A stretch of 64,000 bases of DNA from contig OY970262.1 of NCBI GenBank assembly GCA_963715655.1, forward strand, positions 2,356,001 to 2,420,000. The letters are read 5' to 3'. The DNA is from JANQPD01 sp963715655 (lineage in GTDB: Bacteria > Bacteroidota > Bacteroidia > Flavobacteriales > Schleiferiaceae). Below are positions 1-8,515 of this stretch, piece after piece. Within the stretch, counting starts at the first letter, position 1. Every line of letters begins with the position of its first letter. The notes under the pieces were generated by a model. The model had not been told where the DNA came from. It made no database searches and was given only the letters and a program-made list of their open reading frames with translations. The position numbers and the translations under genes are program-made.

Positions 1-177
1 CTTTCGTGCTTCTTCGGCTAAACTTTTGGGGTCATTTCTTGAGTTATAGTCAATTTCAATTGATATTGATCTCTGAAGATTCCTCGGTAATTCACTTTGT
101 AAAGATTTAGCATATAAATATTCAGTTACTCCTTCACAAAGTATTAATATCCGTTTATTTGGTTTATTAATCTTCAT
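1..177 (-). CDS. RloB/AbiLii-like protein, N-terminal part (runs off the window)
   Basis: The 59 codons visible begin MKINKPNKRILILCEGVTEY and continue through YAKSL and IEIDYNSRNDPKSLAEEARK without a stop to the window edge. A short basic start followed by a beta strand and CEGxTE is typical of RloB-like (TOPRIM-type) proteins, where the Glu belongs to the putative metal site. The ATG at 177-175 overlaps the end of the AAA ATPase gene by 11 bases, so the two are co-transcribed and probably translationally coupled. The AAA + RloB pair is the arrangement of AbiL-type phage-defence modules. That it acts as a nuclease partner of the ATPase is inference from the family. It is too short to have been listed as a long ORF, and only the N-terminus can be judged. 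Confidence 0.75.
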   Translation of the reverse strand, partial: MKINKPNKRILILCEGVTEYLYAKSLQSELPRNLQRSISIEIDYNSRNDPKSLAEEARK

Positions 178-1477
178 CACTTTGCATTTCTATAAGAAAG
201 TCAGAATCATTTATAATAGGTGTGGCACCAAACCTACCTGACGAATACCATTTATCTAAAGGAGTACCTAATCGAATTCCTTTTATGTCTGAGCATCTGT
301 AAAGTGTGGTTGACCCAAATTCATCCTTCTCTGTGAACCAAACCTGGTCTCTCCTAAAACTGTCATTTGAAAGTTGAGTTATGTCGTGTGTTGCAAAAAT
401 CAGCTGAGAGTTTTTCGGATTGGTAATTTCATTGTGAAATAGATTAATCAGGAATTGTGTGATACTAGGATGCATGTTCTTTTCAAACTCATCAACAACT
501 AAAACCCTTCCTGTTTCTAGGGCATCAAGAATAATTCCACCAATTACGAACAGGCTTTTAGTTCCAGTTGATTCTTCCTCAATTTCAAAGTTTTCAAATC
601 CAATTTCTTTTTCACCATCAAAAAGTGGATGTTGCGTTTTTATGTCATACTTGTATTGATCTTGGAATTTTTCCTTTACATCATCGGGCATGTTACTTGG
701 AAACTTGTAACTACTCCAATCAACTTCTTCTGCCTGAATCCCTGTAATACCCGTGTCCAATGCACAAATAAGTTTATTAAATCTCTTAGAAAAGTTGGAG
801 TTCTTGTTTTCCGCTAATCTTTTTGCATAAAGCTTACTTAATGAAGTTTCTCGGTAGTCCTCGAGAAAAGGAAAAACCATCATGCCTTTTCCAAAAAACG
901 AAAATGCAGGAAGCAAGGGCTCTACGTTATTTTCCGCTGCTTTAGAGAGGAATAGTTGATTTGGTAATAATAATTTTTCAATGGTTTTTTTTCCACCTTT
1001 ATACGATTCACCAAATTTTATTGAACTGCCATTTTTTCTGGTGAATAAAAGTGTTCGAATAGAGTTGGGGTAATGGTAAAGTTCTTCAAACTCAATTTTG
1101 TCCTCAGTAAAACTAATATGATAATAGTAATGGTTGCTCTCGTGAGAAAACTCTATTTCCATTGAAACTGGAGCATTTGAATTCTGAACATTTAACTTGA
1201 ATGGTTCATAAGGAGCAATTCTGTCGTCAGGTTTAAAACTGGAAGATCTTCGAACTAAAAATTCAAGCGCTTTAAATGCTCTAAGTAAACCACTCTTACC
1301 TGAAGCATTAGGACCATAAATAACAGCTGATTTGATTAACTTATTACTTCCGCTCTGGAAGGTATTGGATTTTAAGCCTCGGAGACTTGTCTTTGTTAAC
1401 GAAAGTTCAACGTTATCACGAATTGACCTAAAGTTCTTTACACTAAAACGGATTAGCATTTCTTTGTTTTTGTGCAA
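167..1477 (-). CDS. AAA family ATPase (AAA_15/OLD-like, AbiLi-like)
   Basis: A 436-residue ABC/SMC-type ATPase. The Walker A motif GPNASGKS is at residues 55-62, an ABC-like signature ESTGTKSLF at 302-310, Walker B VLVVDEFEKNMHP at 325-337 and an H-loop FATHD at 361-365. The N-terminus LIRFSVKNFRSI is the standard opening of this family, so translation probably starts at the internal ATG (Met7, position 1459) rather than at 1477; no clear ribosome site decides it. Its stop codon lies inside the start of the RloB-like gene. Family knowledge: such ATPases paired with RloB form AbiL/RloAB abortive-infection modules, with the ATPase as sensor or regulator. Function here is inferred from the pairing; the ATPase assignment itself is firm. 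Confidence 0.85.
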   Translation of the reverse strand: MHKNKEMLIRFSVKNFRSIRDNVELSLTKTSLRGLKSNTFQSGSNKLIKSAVIYGPNASGKSGLLRAFKALEFLVRRSSSFKPDDRIAPYEPFKLNVQNSNAPVSMEIEFSHESNHYYYHISFTEDKIEFEELYHYPNSIRTLLFTRKNGSSIKFGESYKGGKKTIEKLLLPNQLFLSKAAENNVEPLLPAFSFFGKGMMVFPFLEDYRETSLSKLYAKRLAENKNSNFSKRFNKLICALDTGITGIQAEEVDWSSYKFPSNMPDDVKEKFQDQYKYDIKTQHPLFDGEKEIGFENFEIEEESTGTKSLFVIGGIILDALETGRVLVVDEFEKNMHPSITQFLINLFHNEITNPKNSQLIFATHDITQLSNDSFRRDQVWFTEKDEFGSTTLYRCSDIKGIRLGTPLDKWYSSGRFGATPIINDSDFLIEMQSDED

Positions 1478-1705
1478 ATATCGTTTAAAGACGATATATT
1501 AACAAGGAATAAGGACTGAATTTACGTTAATTATGCAAATTAAATGTCTAATACGGGTCGTAGTGTTATTTTTCGCATAAGGCACAACTCAAAACAATAA
1601 AAAATTCCTGTTATTCCGCTCTCTCAGCATCGTTAAGTAGTACCGCTAATATATTTCTTTAAAACCTTTTGCAGTAAAACAAAACCTGCAACTTTCTAAC
1701 CCTAT

Positions 1706-3607
1706 TTAGCCCCTCAAAAACCCCGCTTTTATCTCCTCCACAACCTCCGGATCTAAAAGCGTACTGGTATCGCCCAAGTTACTCGTATCACCTTCAGCTA
1801 TTTTGCGTAAAATTCTACGCATAATTTTTCCGCTGCGCGTTTTGGGCAGTCCGCTTACAAACTGAATTTTATCAGGCTTGGCAATTTTACCAATGTGCTT
1901 GGTTACGGCAGCTAAAATTTCTTGCTTTGTGTTTTCATCGGTGGCAACACCTGCATGGCAAATTACAAAGGCGTAAATACCTTGCCCCTTAATATCATGC
2001 GGGTAGCCTACCACCGCAGTTTCCACCACGCCCGGGTGCTGGTCAATGGCATCTTCTACTTCGGCAGTGCCCATGCGGTGTCCAGAAACGTTGATTACAT
2101 CATCTACCCTACCAATTACACGGTACATGCCGTTTTTATCGCGCTTGGAACCGTCTCCTGTAAAATAATAGTTTTCAAAGCTGGAGAAATATACTTGTCG
2201 GCAACGCTCGTGATCACCGTACGTAGTGCGCAACATGCTTGGCCATGGAAACTTTACCGCCAACAATCCCTCCTGCTCATTTTCTCTAATTTCTTGTCCA
2301 TCTTGCGTAAGCAAAACGGGCTGTACGCCCGGTAAGGGATAACCAGCGTGTGCGGGTTTCATAGGGCTGTGTGCGCCTAAGCCAGAGAGCATTATGCCGC
2401 CTGTTTCGGTTTGCCACCACGTATCTACCACAGGGCAATTGCCTTTACCAATTTTGTCGTGATACCAATCCCATGCTTCTTCGTTTATGGGTTCTCCCAC
2501 GGTGCCCAATACTTTTAAGCTGCTCAAATCATGTTTTACTACATGCTCGTTGCCACAAGCCATTAAGGCGCGTATGGCGGTTGGTGCCGTGTAAAACTGA
2601 TTTACTTTATGTTTTTCTACCACTTCCCAAAACCTACTGGCATCTGGCCATGTGGGTACGCCTTCAAACATAAGCGTGGTAGCGCCATTGGCTAAGGGGC
2701 CGTATAAAATGTAGGAGTGTCCGGTAATCCAGCCTATGTCTGCCGTGCACCAATACACATCGCCCGGTTTATACTGAAACACATTGGCAAAACTGTAGGC
2801 CGCATACACCATATAGCCGCCACAGGTATGCACCACGCCCTTGGGTTTTCCGGTGCTGCCGGAAGTGTATAAAATGAATAACACATCTTCGGCATCCATC
2901 TTTACTGCAGGACAATCAGCGGAAGCGTTGCTCATTTCTTCGTCTAAATCAAAATCACGCCCAGCGTGCATGTCCATGTCTAAGCCGCTACATTTTTTCA
3001 CAAATACCGCTTGTATGCTTGGGCTGGTTTTTAACGCTTCATCGGCTATCGCTTTCGCGGGAATGGCTTTGTTACCACGATTAATACCGTCTGAAGTAAT
3101 GAGCATGGTGCAGGCAGAATCCTGAATTCTATCGGCTAATGCTTTGGCTGAAAACCCAGCAAATACTACGGAATGGATGGCGCCAATGCGGGCACAAGCC
3201 AAGGTTGCGAAAGCCAATTCAGGCACCATGGGCATGTACAAACACACTCTGTCTCCTTTTTTAACCCCGTGTTTTTTAAGCACATTGGCCATTTTACAAA
3301 CGGCTGAGTGTAGCTCTTTATAAGTAAATTTTTGAACTGCTTCTTCTGGGTTATTCGGCTCCCAAATAATGGCGGTTTGATTTGCTTTATCAGTTAAATG
3401 TCTGTCAATACAATTTTCTGTAATGTTCAGCTTGCCACCCACAAACCATTTTACATCAGGGGTTTTAAAATCCCATTCCAATGTTTTGTCCCACTTTTTC
3501 TGCCAAGTAAAATTGTTTGCAATTTCCTCCCAAAAGGCTTCAGGATTTTCAATACTTTTTTGGTATTCTGACTGGTATTCTGAGAAGGAAGAGATTTGAA
3601 AGGGCAT
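1706..3607 (-). CDS. acs: acetyl-CoA synthetase (AMP-forming)
   Basis: A 633-residue protein, close to the usual length of bacterial Acs. It converts acetate, ATP and CoA to acetyl-CoA, AMP and PPi. The ANL-superfamily P-loop YTSGSTGKPKG is at residues 247-257. DTWWQTETGG (motif A5), YFTGDGSKRDKNGMYRVIGRVDD (A7/A8 hinge region) and the C-terminal PKTRSGK are all present; the final Lys (about 594) is the catalytic lysine that is reversibly acetylated in other bacteria. The start MPFQISSFSEYQ is typical. It stands alone, with repeats upstream and about 230 bp without a gene downstream. A TACCTTCG box about 90 bp upstream is a possible -7 element. Confidence 0.97.
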   Translation of the reverse strand: MPFQISSFSEYQSEYQKSIENPEAFWEEIANNFTWQKKWDKTLEWDFKTPDVKWFVGGKLNITENCIDRHLTDKANQTAIIWEPNNPEEAVQKFTYKELHSAVCKMANVLKKHGVKKGDRVCLYMPMVPELAFATLACARIGAIHSVVFAGFSAKALADRIQDSACTMLITSDGINRGNKAIPAKAIADEALKTSPSIQAVFVKKCSGLDMDMHAGRDFDLDEEMSNASADCPAVKMDAEDVLFILYTSGSTGKPKGVVHTCGGYMVYAAYSFANVFQYKPGDVYWCTADIGWITGHSYILYGPLANGATTLMFEGVPTWPDASRFWEVVEKHKVNQFYTAPTAIRALMACGNEHVVKHDLSSLKVLGTVGEPINEEAWDWYHDKIGKGNCPVVDTWWQTETGGIMLSGLGAHSPMKPAHAGYPLPGVQPVLLTQDGQEIRENEQEGLLAVKFPWPSMLRTTYGDHERCRQVYFSSFENYYFTGDGSKRDKNGMYRVIGRVDDVINVSGHRMGTAEVEDAIDQHPGVVETAVVGYPHDIKGQGIYAFVICHAGVATDENTKQEILAAVTKHIGKIAKPDKIQFVSGLPKTRSGKIMRRILRKIAEGDTSNLGDTSTLLDPEVVEEIKAGFLRG

Positions 3608-3694
3608 TTAAAAGAAATTTGGAATTTGGAATGATGAATTACGAATAAGGGCACGCAGTAGCACCTAAAAAATAAATTACAACTGATTGATTTA

Positions 3695-3702
3695 CGAAGG
3701 TA
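3695..3702 (-). promoter_or_regulatory. possible -7 box upstream of acs
   Basis: On the minus strand this reads TACCTTCG, one base from the Bacteroidota -7 consensus TAnnTTTG. It would give a leader of about 85 bases before acs. No convincing TTTG -33 element is seen at the right distance, so this is only a candidate. Confidence 0.3.
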
Positions 3703-3746
3703 TGAATGAATGTTGAGTTTTGATAATTAGTTGCGTCTTCTTAAGC

Positions 3747-3791
3747 CACCCTTCGATACGCCTTCCTTTGGTCGGCACTCAGGGTGACATT
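3747..3791 (-). repeat. dispersed hairpin-repeat arm (solo copy)
   Basis: On the plus strand this reads CACCCTTCGATACGCC, then TTCCTTTGGTCGGCACTCAG, then a GTGACAT end. It is one arm of the repeat family that fills 4129-4818 and 10720-11713 and has copies inside icmF. It lies between acs and the GIY-YIG gene and encodes nothing. Confidence 0.85.
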
Positions 3792-3806
3792 TACTAATGG
3801 TCAAAC

Positions 3807-4100
3807 CTATTTCTTAAAACGCTTTTTAGATAATTGGACTAACAAATCAAATTTACCTTCCATTAAAGCCACCTTTTTAGCCCTTGACCATCCTTTTATT
3901 TGCTTTTCAACATCTATAGCTTTTTCTATTGATGTAAAATCTGCAAACCACAAAAGACTTACAGGTCTTCTAGAGTAAACGTACGCGTTGGTATCCTCCC
4001 CAGCATTGTGTTGGACTATTCTTTGTTCAAGATTATTGGTTACGCCTACGTAGTAAGATTTGTCCCGACAAAGCAAAATATAAACGTAGTAGTTTTTCAT
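3807..4100 (-). CDS. GIY-YIG nuclease superfamily protein (UPF0213/YhbQ-like)
   Basis: A 97-residue single-domain protein. YVYILLCRDKSYYVGVT (residues 5-21) is the GIY-YIG signature in its YVY...YVG form, followed by NLEQRIVQHNAG, YSRRPVSLLWF and the EKQIKGWSRAKK segment typical of the YhbQ/UPF0213 group. A longer open frame reaches back to 4298, but its first 66 codons are translated repeat DNA (VTLSADQRKAYRR), so I start at the ATG at 4100, which gives the normal family length. These small proteins are thought to be structure-specific nucleases, but most have no known role. The gene sits in the middle of the hairpin-repeat field; whether it acts on such structures is speculation. Confidence 0.85.
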   Translation of the reverse strand: MKNYYVYILLCRDKSYYVGVTNNLEQRIVQHNAGEDTNAYVYSRRPVSLLWFADFTSIEKAIDVEKQIKGWSRAKKVALMEGKFDLLVQLSKKRFKK

Positions 4101-4128
4101 ATTCCCCAAAATTAAGTAACAAAAACAA

Positions 4129-4818
4129 TTGTCATTCTCATTAGCGCGAGGAACGAGCGTTATATCGAAGGATGTGTCGTTTTTATAAAATCTAATTGCG
4201 TCTATGTAAACCACCCTTCGATACGCCTTCCTTTGGTCGGCACTCAGGGTGACATTTGGATAAAAATAATTCGGTACCAATAAAACCGTGTTTTTCAATA
4301 GTAAAGTCGCACGTCATCCTGAGTGGCGCGAGGAACGAGCGTTGTATCGAAGGAGGTGTCGGTTTGATCAAATTAGTTACGTCTTCGTAAGCCACCCTTC
4401 GATACGCCTTCCTTTGGTCGGCACTCAGGGTGACATTTGGATGCCTACCTTGGAAGTTAAGAAGCTAAATTCCGAAAACAATATATTCAATAACAAAGCC
4501 GCATGTCATCCTGAGTAGCGCGAGGAACGAGCGCTGTATCGAAGGATGTGTCGGTTTGATGAATTAATTTCGGCTTTGGTATTCACCCTTCGATACGCCT
4601 TCCTTTGGTCGGCACTCAGGGTGACATTTGGATGCCTACCTTGGAAGTTAAGAAGCTAGATTCCGAAAGCTATATATTAAATAGCAAAGTCGCATGTCAT
4701 CCTGAGTGGCGCGAGGAACGAGCGTTGTATCGAAAGATGTGTCGGTTTGATGAATTAATTTCGGCTTTGGAATTCACCCTTCGATACGCCTTCCTTTGGT
4801 CGGCACTCAGGGTGACAT
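4129..4818. repeat. cluster of inverted hairpin repeats, including a ~191-bp tandem duplication
   Basis: This gene-free stretch between the GIY-YIG gene and the helicase holds four rightward arms (TGTCATCCTGAGTGGCGCG, then AGGAACGAGCG, then TATCGAAGG) alternating with four leftward arms (CCTTCGATACGCC, then CACTCAGGGTGACAT). Each pair could fold into a long imperfect hairpin. A block starting ATGCCTACCTTGGAAGTTAA occurs at 4441 and again at 4632, so one unit of about 191 bp has been duplicated in tandem. Short open frames here are repeat translations, not genes. Confidence 0.9.
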
Positions 4819-4887
4819 TGGGGTTGAAGGAAATATTGTAGTTACAGAAATTTTCATCACCAAACCTTTCTTATTAATGTCAATATT

Positions 4888-7113
4888 CTAACGCTCCTCC
4901 TTCTTCAGTCCCGCTTGCACCATGCGCAGTGCACCAAAACTAACCTCTCTATTCAAATGTGCATAAACTGCGTTTAAGCCTTTGGCGCCAACTTCTTTAA
5001 AAGCTGTTTCTATTTTTACCATTTCTGAAGGATTCAAAAATTTATCCGCTAAAAAGCGTCCTTCGCTTATGCCGCGTGCAATATGACCTTCAATGGTGCT
5101 AGTGGCCATTTTTCGTTTTTCGGCAATTTCTTCTACGGTAAATCCTTGCTCCACCAATCCGTATGTTTCTTCGTACGTAGCTCCTTTGGGCAGCGCCTTT
5201 TTCTTTTTAGCCGTTTTTCCTTTTATTTTTAAAGGCTGGTCTTTCATTATTTGCTCCACTTCCTCAAATAATTTATCGCGCAAAGCAACTATGCCTTTGG
5301 CAATGGCAGGACTTTCAACTATTGCTTCACCTTTGTTTAGTTGCTCTATTTTTTCGGGTAAGGCGTATAAGCGTTTAATATTTAGCGTAATAGCTTGATC
5401 TAACTCATCTAATCCCGTTACCAATGTTTTGGTTTTACTCAAGGTATCTAGCCGTTGCTTAAACAGTAAAATCGTTTTTAAATGCTCCCGTAGTTTGGCA
5501 CCATAATAATCAATACCCTTTTTCAATCTATCTTGAAAATCTTCACTTTCCTCCTGCAGCAATCTATCTAATTGATGCATAAACTTGGCCACATTAGTAA
5601 CTTCGGGCAGCATGGTTTCATACACTTGCTCCACTACTCTATCTAATAGTGGTTCTTCAAATTGTGCTTGTGGCCCCAGTTTTTCTACAAAATATTTAAG
5701 CTGACTACTTAATAATTGAAGCGAAAAGGCTTCGTGATATAAAAAACGTAAATAGGCGCGCTGCTCCACAGAAAGTCTTTCCGCAAGATTTACTGCCTTA
5801 TGTGTTTGCGCCATTTTCCCTACCAATACATCACTCATAATAGCGCTAGCGGGTATGGGGTTACTAAGATGCAAACCATCTAAACTGCGCAAGCGCGAAA
5901 GCGCCACATATACTTGACCGGGAGCAAAAGCTCTGCTTACAAGCAAGTTAGCACCATCAAACGTTAACCCTTGACTTTTATGTACCGTAATGGCCCAAGC
6001 TAGTTTTAGTGGAAAATGCTTAAAACTACCCACTTGCTCCTCTTCAATATCCTTGGTTTTGGCGTTTACATTATATTTTTTATTACCCCATTCGTGCTTG
6101 GGTACTTCAAGTAATTCATCGCCCTCTTCACCATCTAAATGCACAAAAATTGATTCATTATTTAGCTTAATTACCGTGGCAATTTTACCGTTGTAGTAGC
6201 GTCCGCCATCGCCATCATTGCGTGTAAACATTACTCTGGAGTTTACTTTTATCTCTAAGGTTTCGGGTAACGGAAATAGGTGATTTGGAAAATCTCCTTT
6301 TACATCGGCACTGTATTTTTGAGCTTTACCGGGTAAATTTTCCAAAGCCTTGGTATTAATTTCATCCGCTTGACGGTTGTGCGTTGTAAGCGTAATATTT
6401 TTAGGGTTGGCTTTTACCTCAGTGTGCTTGTTCAACAAGGCCAAATCAGCCGGTGTGCAAGCATTGTTTCTAAGATTATTTAAAAGTTTTATAAACGTTT
6501 CATCGCTTTGGCGATACACTTTATCCAGCTCAATATAAGTGTATCCGGCCTTTTTAAGCGCGTGCGATTCGAAAAAATGAATGGAAGGATAAAAGTCTTT
6601 CAGAATACTCCATTCACCATCTCTCACAATGGGTGGAAGTTGAAATAAATCACCAATAAGCAACAATTGTACGCCTCCAAAAGGTGTATGGTAATTACTT
6701 TTTGCCGCTTTTAGCCGATAGTCAATAGCATCCAATAAATCAGCACGCAGCATACTTACCTCATCGATTATTAATAAATCTAAACCACGCAAAACCTGTT
6801 TTCGTACGCTATTAAGCGGATGTTTTCGCGCAAGCGTAGTGCGGCTAAAAAAGTTGCTTTGTGGGTTTTCAGTAAAGTCGGTTGGCTCGGTTAGGTAACT
6901 CCCAAACGGAAATAAAAACTGCGAATGAATAGTAACGCCCTGAGCATTTAAGGCAGCAATACCCGTGGGTGCCACTATTACAAAATTCTTGTGTGTAGCC
7001 TTGGCAATGTCCCGCAAAAAAGTAGTTTTTCCCGTTCCTGCTTTTCCCGTTAAAAAAATATTTCCTTTGGTGGTATTTACAAATTGAGCGGCTAGTTCTG
7101 CGAGGTTTTCCAT
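4888..7113 (-). CDS. PIF1/RecD-like superfamily 1 DNA helicase with C-terminal HTH domain
   Basis: A 741-residue SF1 helicase. Walker A GKAGTGKT is at residues 23-30; Walker B LLIIDEVSML, motif III GDLFQLPPI and the C-terminal helicase block AWAITVHKSQGLTFD...VYVALSRLRSLDGL (the UvrD_C_2-like region of PIF1/RecD) follow in order. The last ~120 residues carry a Lys-rich linker and ATYEETYGLVEQGFTVEEIA / MATSTIEGHIARGI, which matches the HTH_40 domain often attached to Bacteroidota helicases. It probably unwinds DNA during replication or repair, with the HTH binding DNA. It is a single gene, divergent from the ThuA gene. The enzyme class is clear; the cellular role is inferred. Confidence 0.93.
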   Translation of the reverse strand: MENLAELAAQFVNTTKGNIFLTGKAGTGKTTFLRDIAKATHKNFVIVAPTGIAALNAQGVTIHSQFLFPFGSYLTEPTDFTENPQSNFFSRTTLARKHPLNSVRKQVLRGLDLLIIDEVSMLRADLLDAIDYRLKAAKSNYHTPFGGVQLLLIGDLFQLPPIVRDGEWSILKDFYPSIHFFESHALKKAGYTYIELDKVYRQSDETFIKLLNNLRNNACTPADLALLNKHTEVKANPKNITLTTHNRQADEINTKALENLPGKAQKYSADVKGDFPNHLFPLPETLEIKVNSRVMFTRNDGDGGRYYNGKIATVIKLNNESIFVHLDGEEGDELLEVPKHEWGNKKYNVNAKTKDIEEEQVGSFKHFPLKLAWAITVHKSQGLTFDGANLLVSRAFAPGQVYVALSRLRSLDGLHLSNPIPASAIMSDVLVGKMAQTHKAVNLAERLSVEQRAYLRFLYHEAFSLQLLSSQLKYFVEKLGPQAQFEEPLLDRVVEQVYETMLPEVTNVAKFMHQLDRLLQEESEDFQDRLKKGIDYYGAKLREHLKTILLFKQRLDTLSKTKTLVTGLDELDQAITLNIKRLYALPEKIEQLNKGEAIVESPAIAKGIVALRDKLFEEVEQIMKDQPLKIKGKTAKKKKALPKGATYEETYGLVEQGFTVEEIAEKRKMATSTIEGHIARGISEGRFLADKFLNPSEMVKIETAFKEVGAKGLNAVYAHLNREVSFGALRMVQAGLKKEER

Positions 7114-7307
7114 AAGGTGTAAAATTAACAGATTTTTAAAGTTTATCGTCTAAATTAGAGCTTCAAATGTTATTGAACCATCAAATTATGAATACATAAA
7201 AAATACAATGTAAAACCATTTACTTTGATTATATCCAAAATTGTTAAAGACATAAGTCTATAAACAACTTGTTAGCCAATTAGTTAAACCCATTAAATTA
7301 GTACACT

Positions 7308-8348
7308 ATGTTAAAAAATATTTTATATTGCCTATTCATCATTTCTATTTTTGGATTTTCTTTAGAGGCGCAATCGTTTAAAGTATTGCATTATTCCGAA
7401 ACTTCAGGTTTTGATCATAACACTCGTGCTAATGCACTAGCTATGCTGAACGCTTTAGGCGCGCAACATAATTTTATGGTGGATGACGACCAAACGGGAG
7501 CAGCTTTTGATACCCTCACCAATTTACAACAGTATGCAGTAGTTGTATTTTCCAACACATCCGGCAACACTATTTTAGACTCAACCCAACGCGCTAATTT
7601 TGAACAATATATAAACAATGGAGGAGCGTTAATGGGCATACACGCGGCCAGTGATACGTATCGGCATTCTACGGCAAATGGAGGTAAAACGGGTACATGG
7701 GATTGGTATGCAGAAACAATGGGCGGTAGCGTGCAGGAAAGTCCAAATCACACAGCCTCAAGATACAACGGTATTATTGATGTAATTGGCACACATACCA
7801 CTACCAATAATGTACCCAACCCTTGGAATAAAGTGGAAGAATATTATTATTGGGAGAATGGTTATTTAAATGATAGTATTGTTTCTGTTTTAGAAGTACG
7901 CAACACGGGGCCAAATAGTTATGATACTGTGCGGCCTGTTTCTTGGTACCAAAATTTACTTGGTGGTGGACGTACTTTTTATACTTCTTTAGGTCATGCA
8001 AATAGCAACTATACCGCAGATACTAGTTTTCAAAATCACATTCGTGATGCCGTGCTTTGGGCATCTGGTAATGCGCTTTCACTCAATTATGCGTTAAGAA
8101 AAGCACCAAGCGTTTTTCCTAATCCAACCACTAATGTTTGCACACTTTCGTTAGACATTTTAGCAGGGAGTAATGTGTATGTAAGCATTTTAGACCTAGA
8201 TGGTAACGTGTATTTGCGAAAGCAAATAACGCTTCAAGCTGGTGAGAATAACGTACCGTTTGATTTGAAAGCATTACCTCCGAGTATTTATGTGCTTAAT
8301 GTTCAAATGGGCCTGCGTGAAGTAAATGTAAAGGTGGTAAAGCAATAA
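7308..8348 (+). CDS. secreted ThuA-domain protein with type IX secretion sorting domain
   Basis: A 346-residue exported protein. Residues 1-21 (MLKNILYCLFIISIFGFSLEA) are a signal peptide. Residues about 22-250 form a ThuA-like fold: FKVLHYSETSGFDHNTRANA at the start, VVVFSNTSG, a GGALMGIHAASDTYRH loop, and TSLGHAN near the end. The final ~80 residues (PSVFPNPTTN...LDLDGNVYLRKQ...GIYVLNV-like...VKVVKQ) are a type A CTD for the type IX secretion system. ThuA-like domains are class I glutamine-amidotransferase-like folds linked to sugar metabolism (trehalose utilisation) and often attached to carbohydrate-active enzymes; the substrate here is unknown. It stands alone, with a ~109-bp hairpin element just after its stop. 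Confidence 0.9.
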   Translation: MLKNILYCLFIISIFGFSLEAQSFKVLHYSETSGFDHNTRANALAMLNALGAQHNFMVDDDQTGAAFDTLTNLQQYAVVVFSNTSGNTILDSTQRANFEQYINNGGALMGIHAASDTYRHSTANGGKTGTWDWYAETMGGSVQESPNHTASRYNGIIDVIGTHTTTNNVPNPWNKVEEYYYWENGYLNDSIVSVLEVRNTGPNSYDTVRPVSWYQNLLGGGRTFYTSLGHANSNYTADTSFQNHIRDAVLWASGNALSLNYALRKAPSVFPNPTTNVCTLSLDILAGSNVYVSILDLDGNVYLRKQITLQAGENNVPFDLKALPPSIYVLNVQMGLREVNVKVVKQ

Positions 8349-8379
8349 GTTTTAGTTGATTTACATTAAATAGATAGTA

Positions 8380-8488
8380 ACATTAATTACTGTAAAAAAT
8401 GCCGGATTAAAGATGCATCCTAATGTAATATGCCGGATGATGTCTTAAAAAGCATTTATGCAATATTTAAAACACCATTTGGTATAAA
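8380..8488 (-). repeat. ~109-bp interspersed hairpin element, copy A
   Basis: Read on the minus strand it starts TTATACCAAATGGTGTTTTA, passes ATTGCATAAATGCTTTTTAA and CATCCGGCAT, and ends CATTTTTTACAGTAATTAATG. The same order of blocks, diverged, is found at 19138-19246 and 45202-45308. The ends are roughly inverted (TACC...AATT / AATT...GGTA), as in small non-autonomous elements. It fills most of the gap between the ThuA gene and the TIGR03915 gene. Confidence 0.7.
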
Positions 8489-8515
8489 CAAGCATTTTTA
8501 TGGATAAAAAATAAA

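Noticed and set aside
4101..4298. N-terminal extension of the GIY-YIG protein (start at 4298)
   Set aside because: The extra 66 codons are translated repeat DNA (VTLSADQRKAYRR); family members start at MKNYYVYIL.
4288..4841. Open frames of 76 and 78 codons on the plus strand
   Set aside because: They translate the hairpin repeats and have no domain; a tandem duplication explains their likeness.
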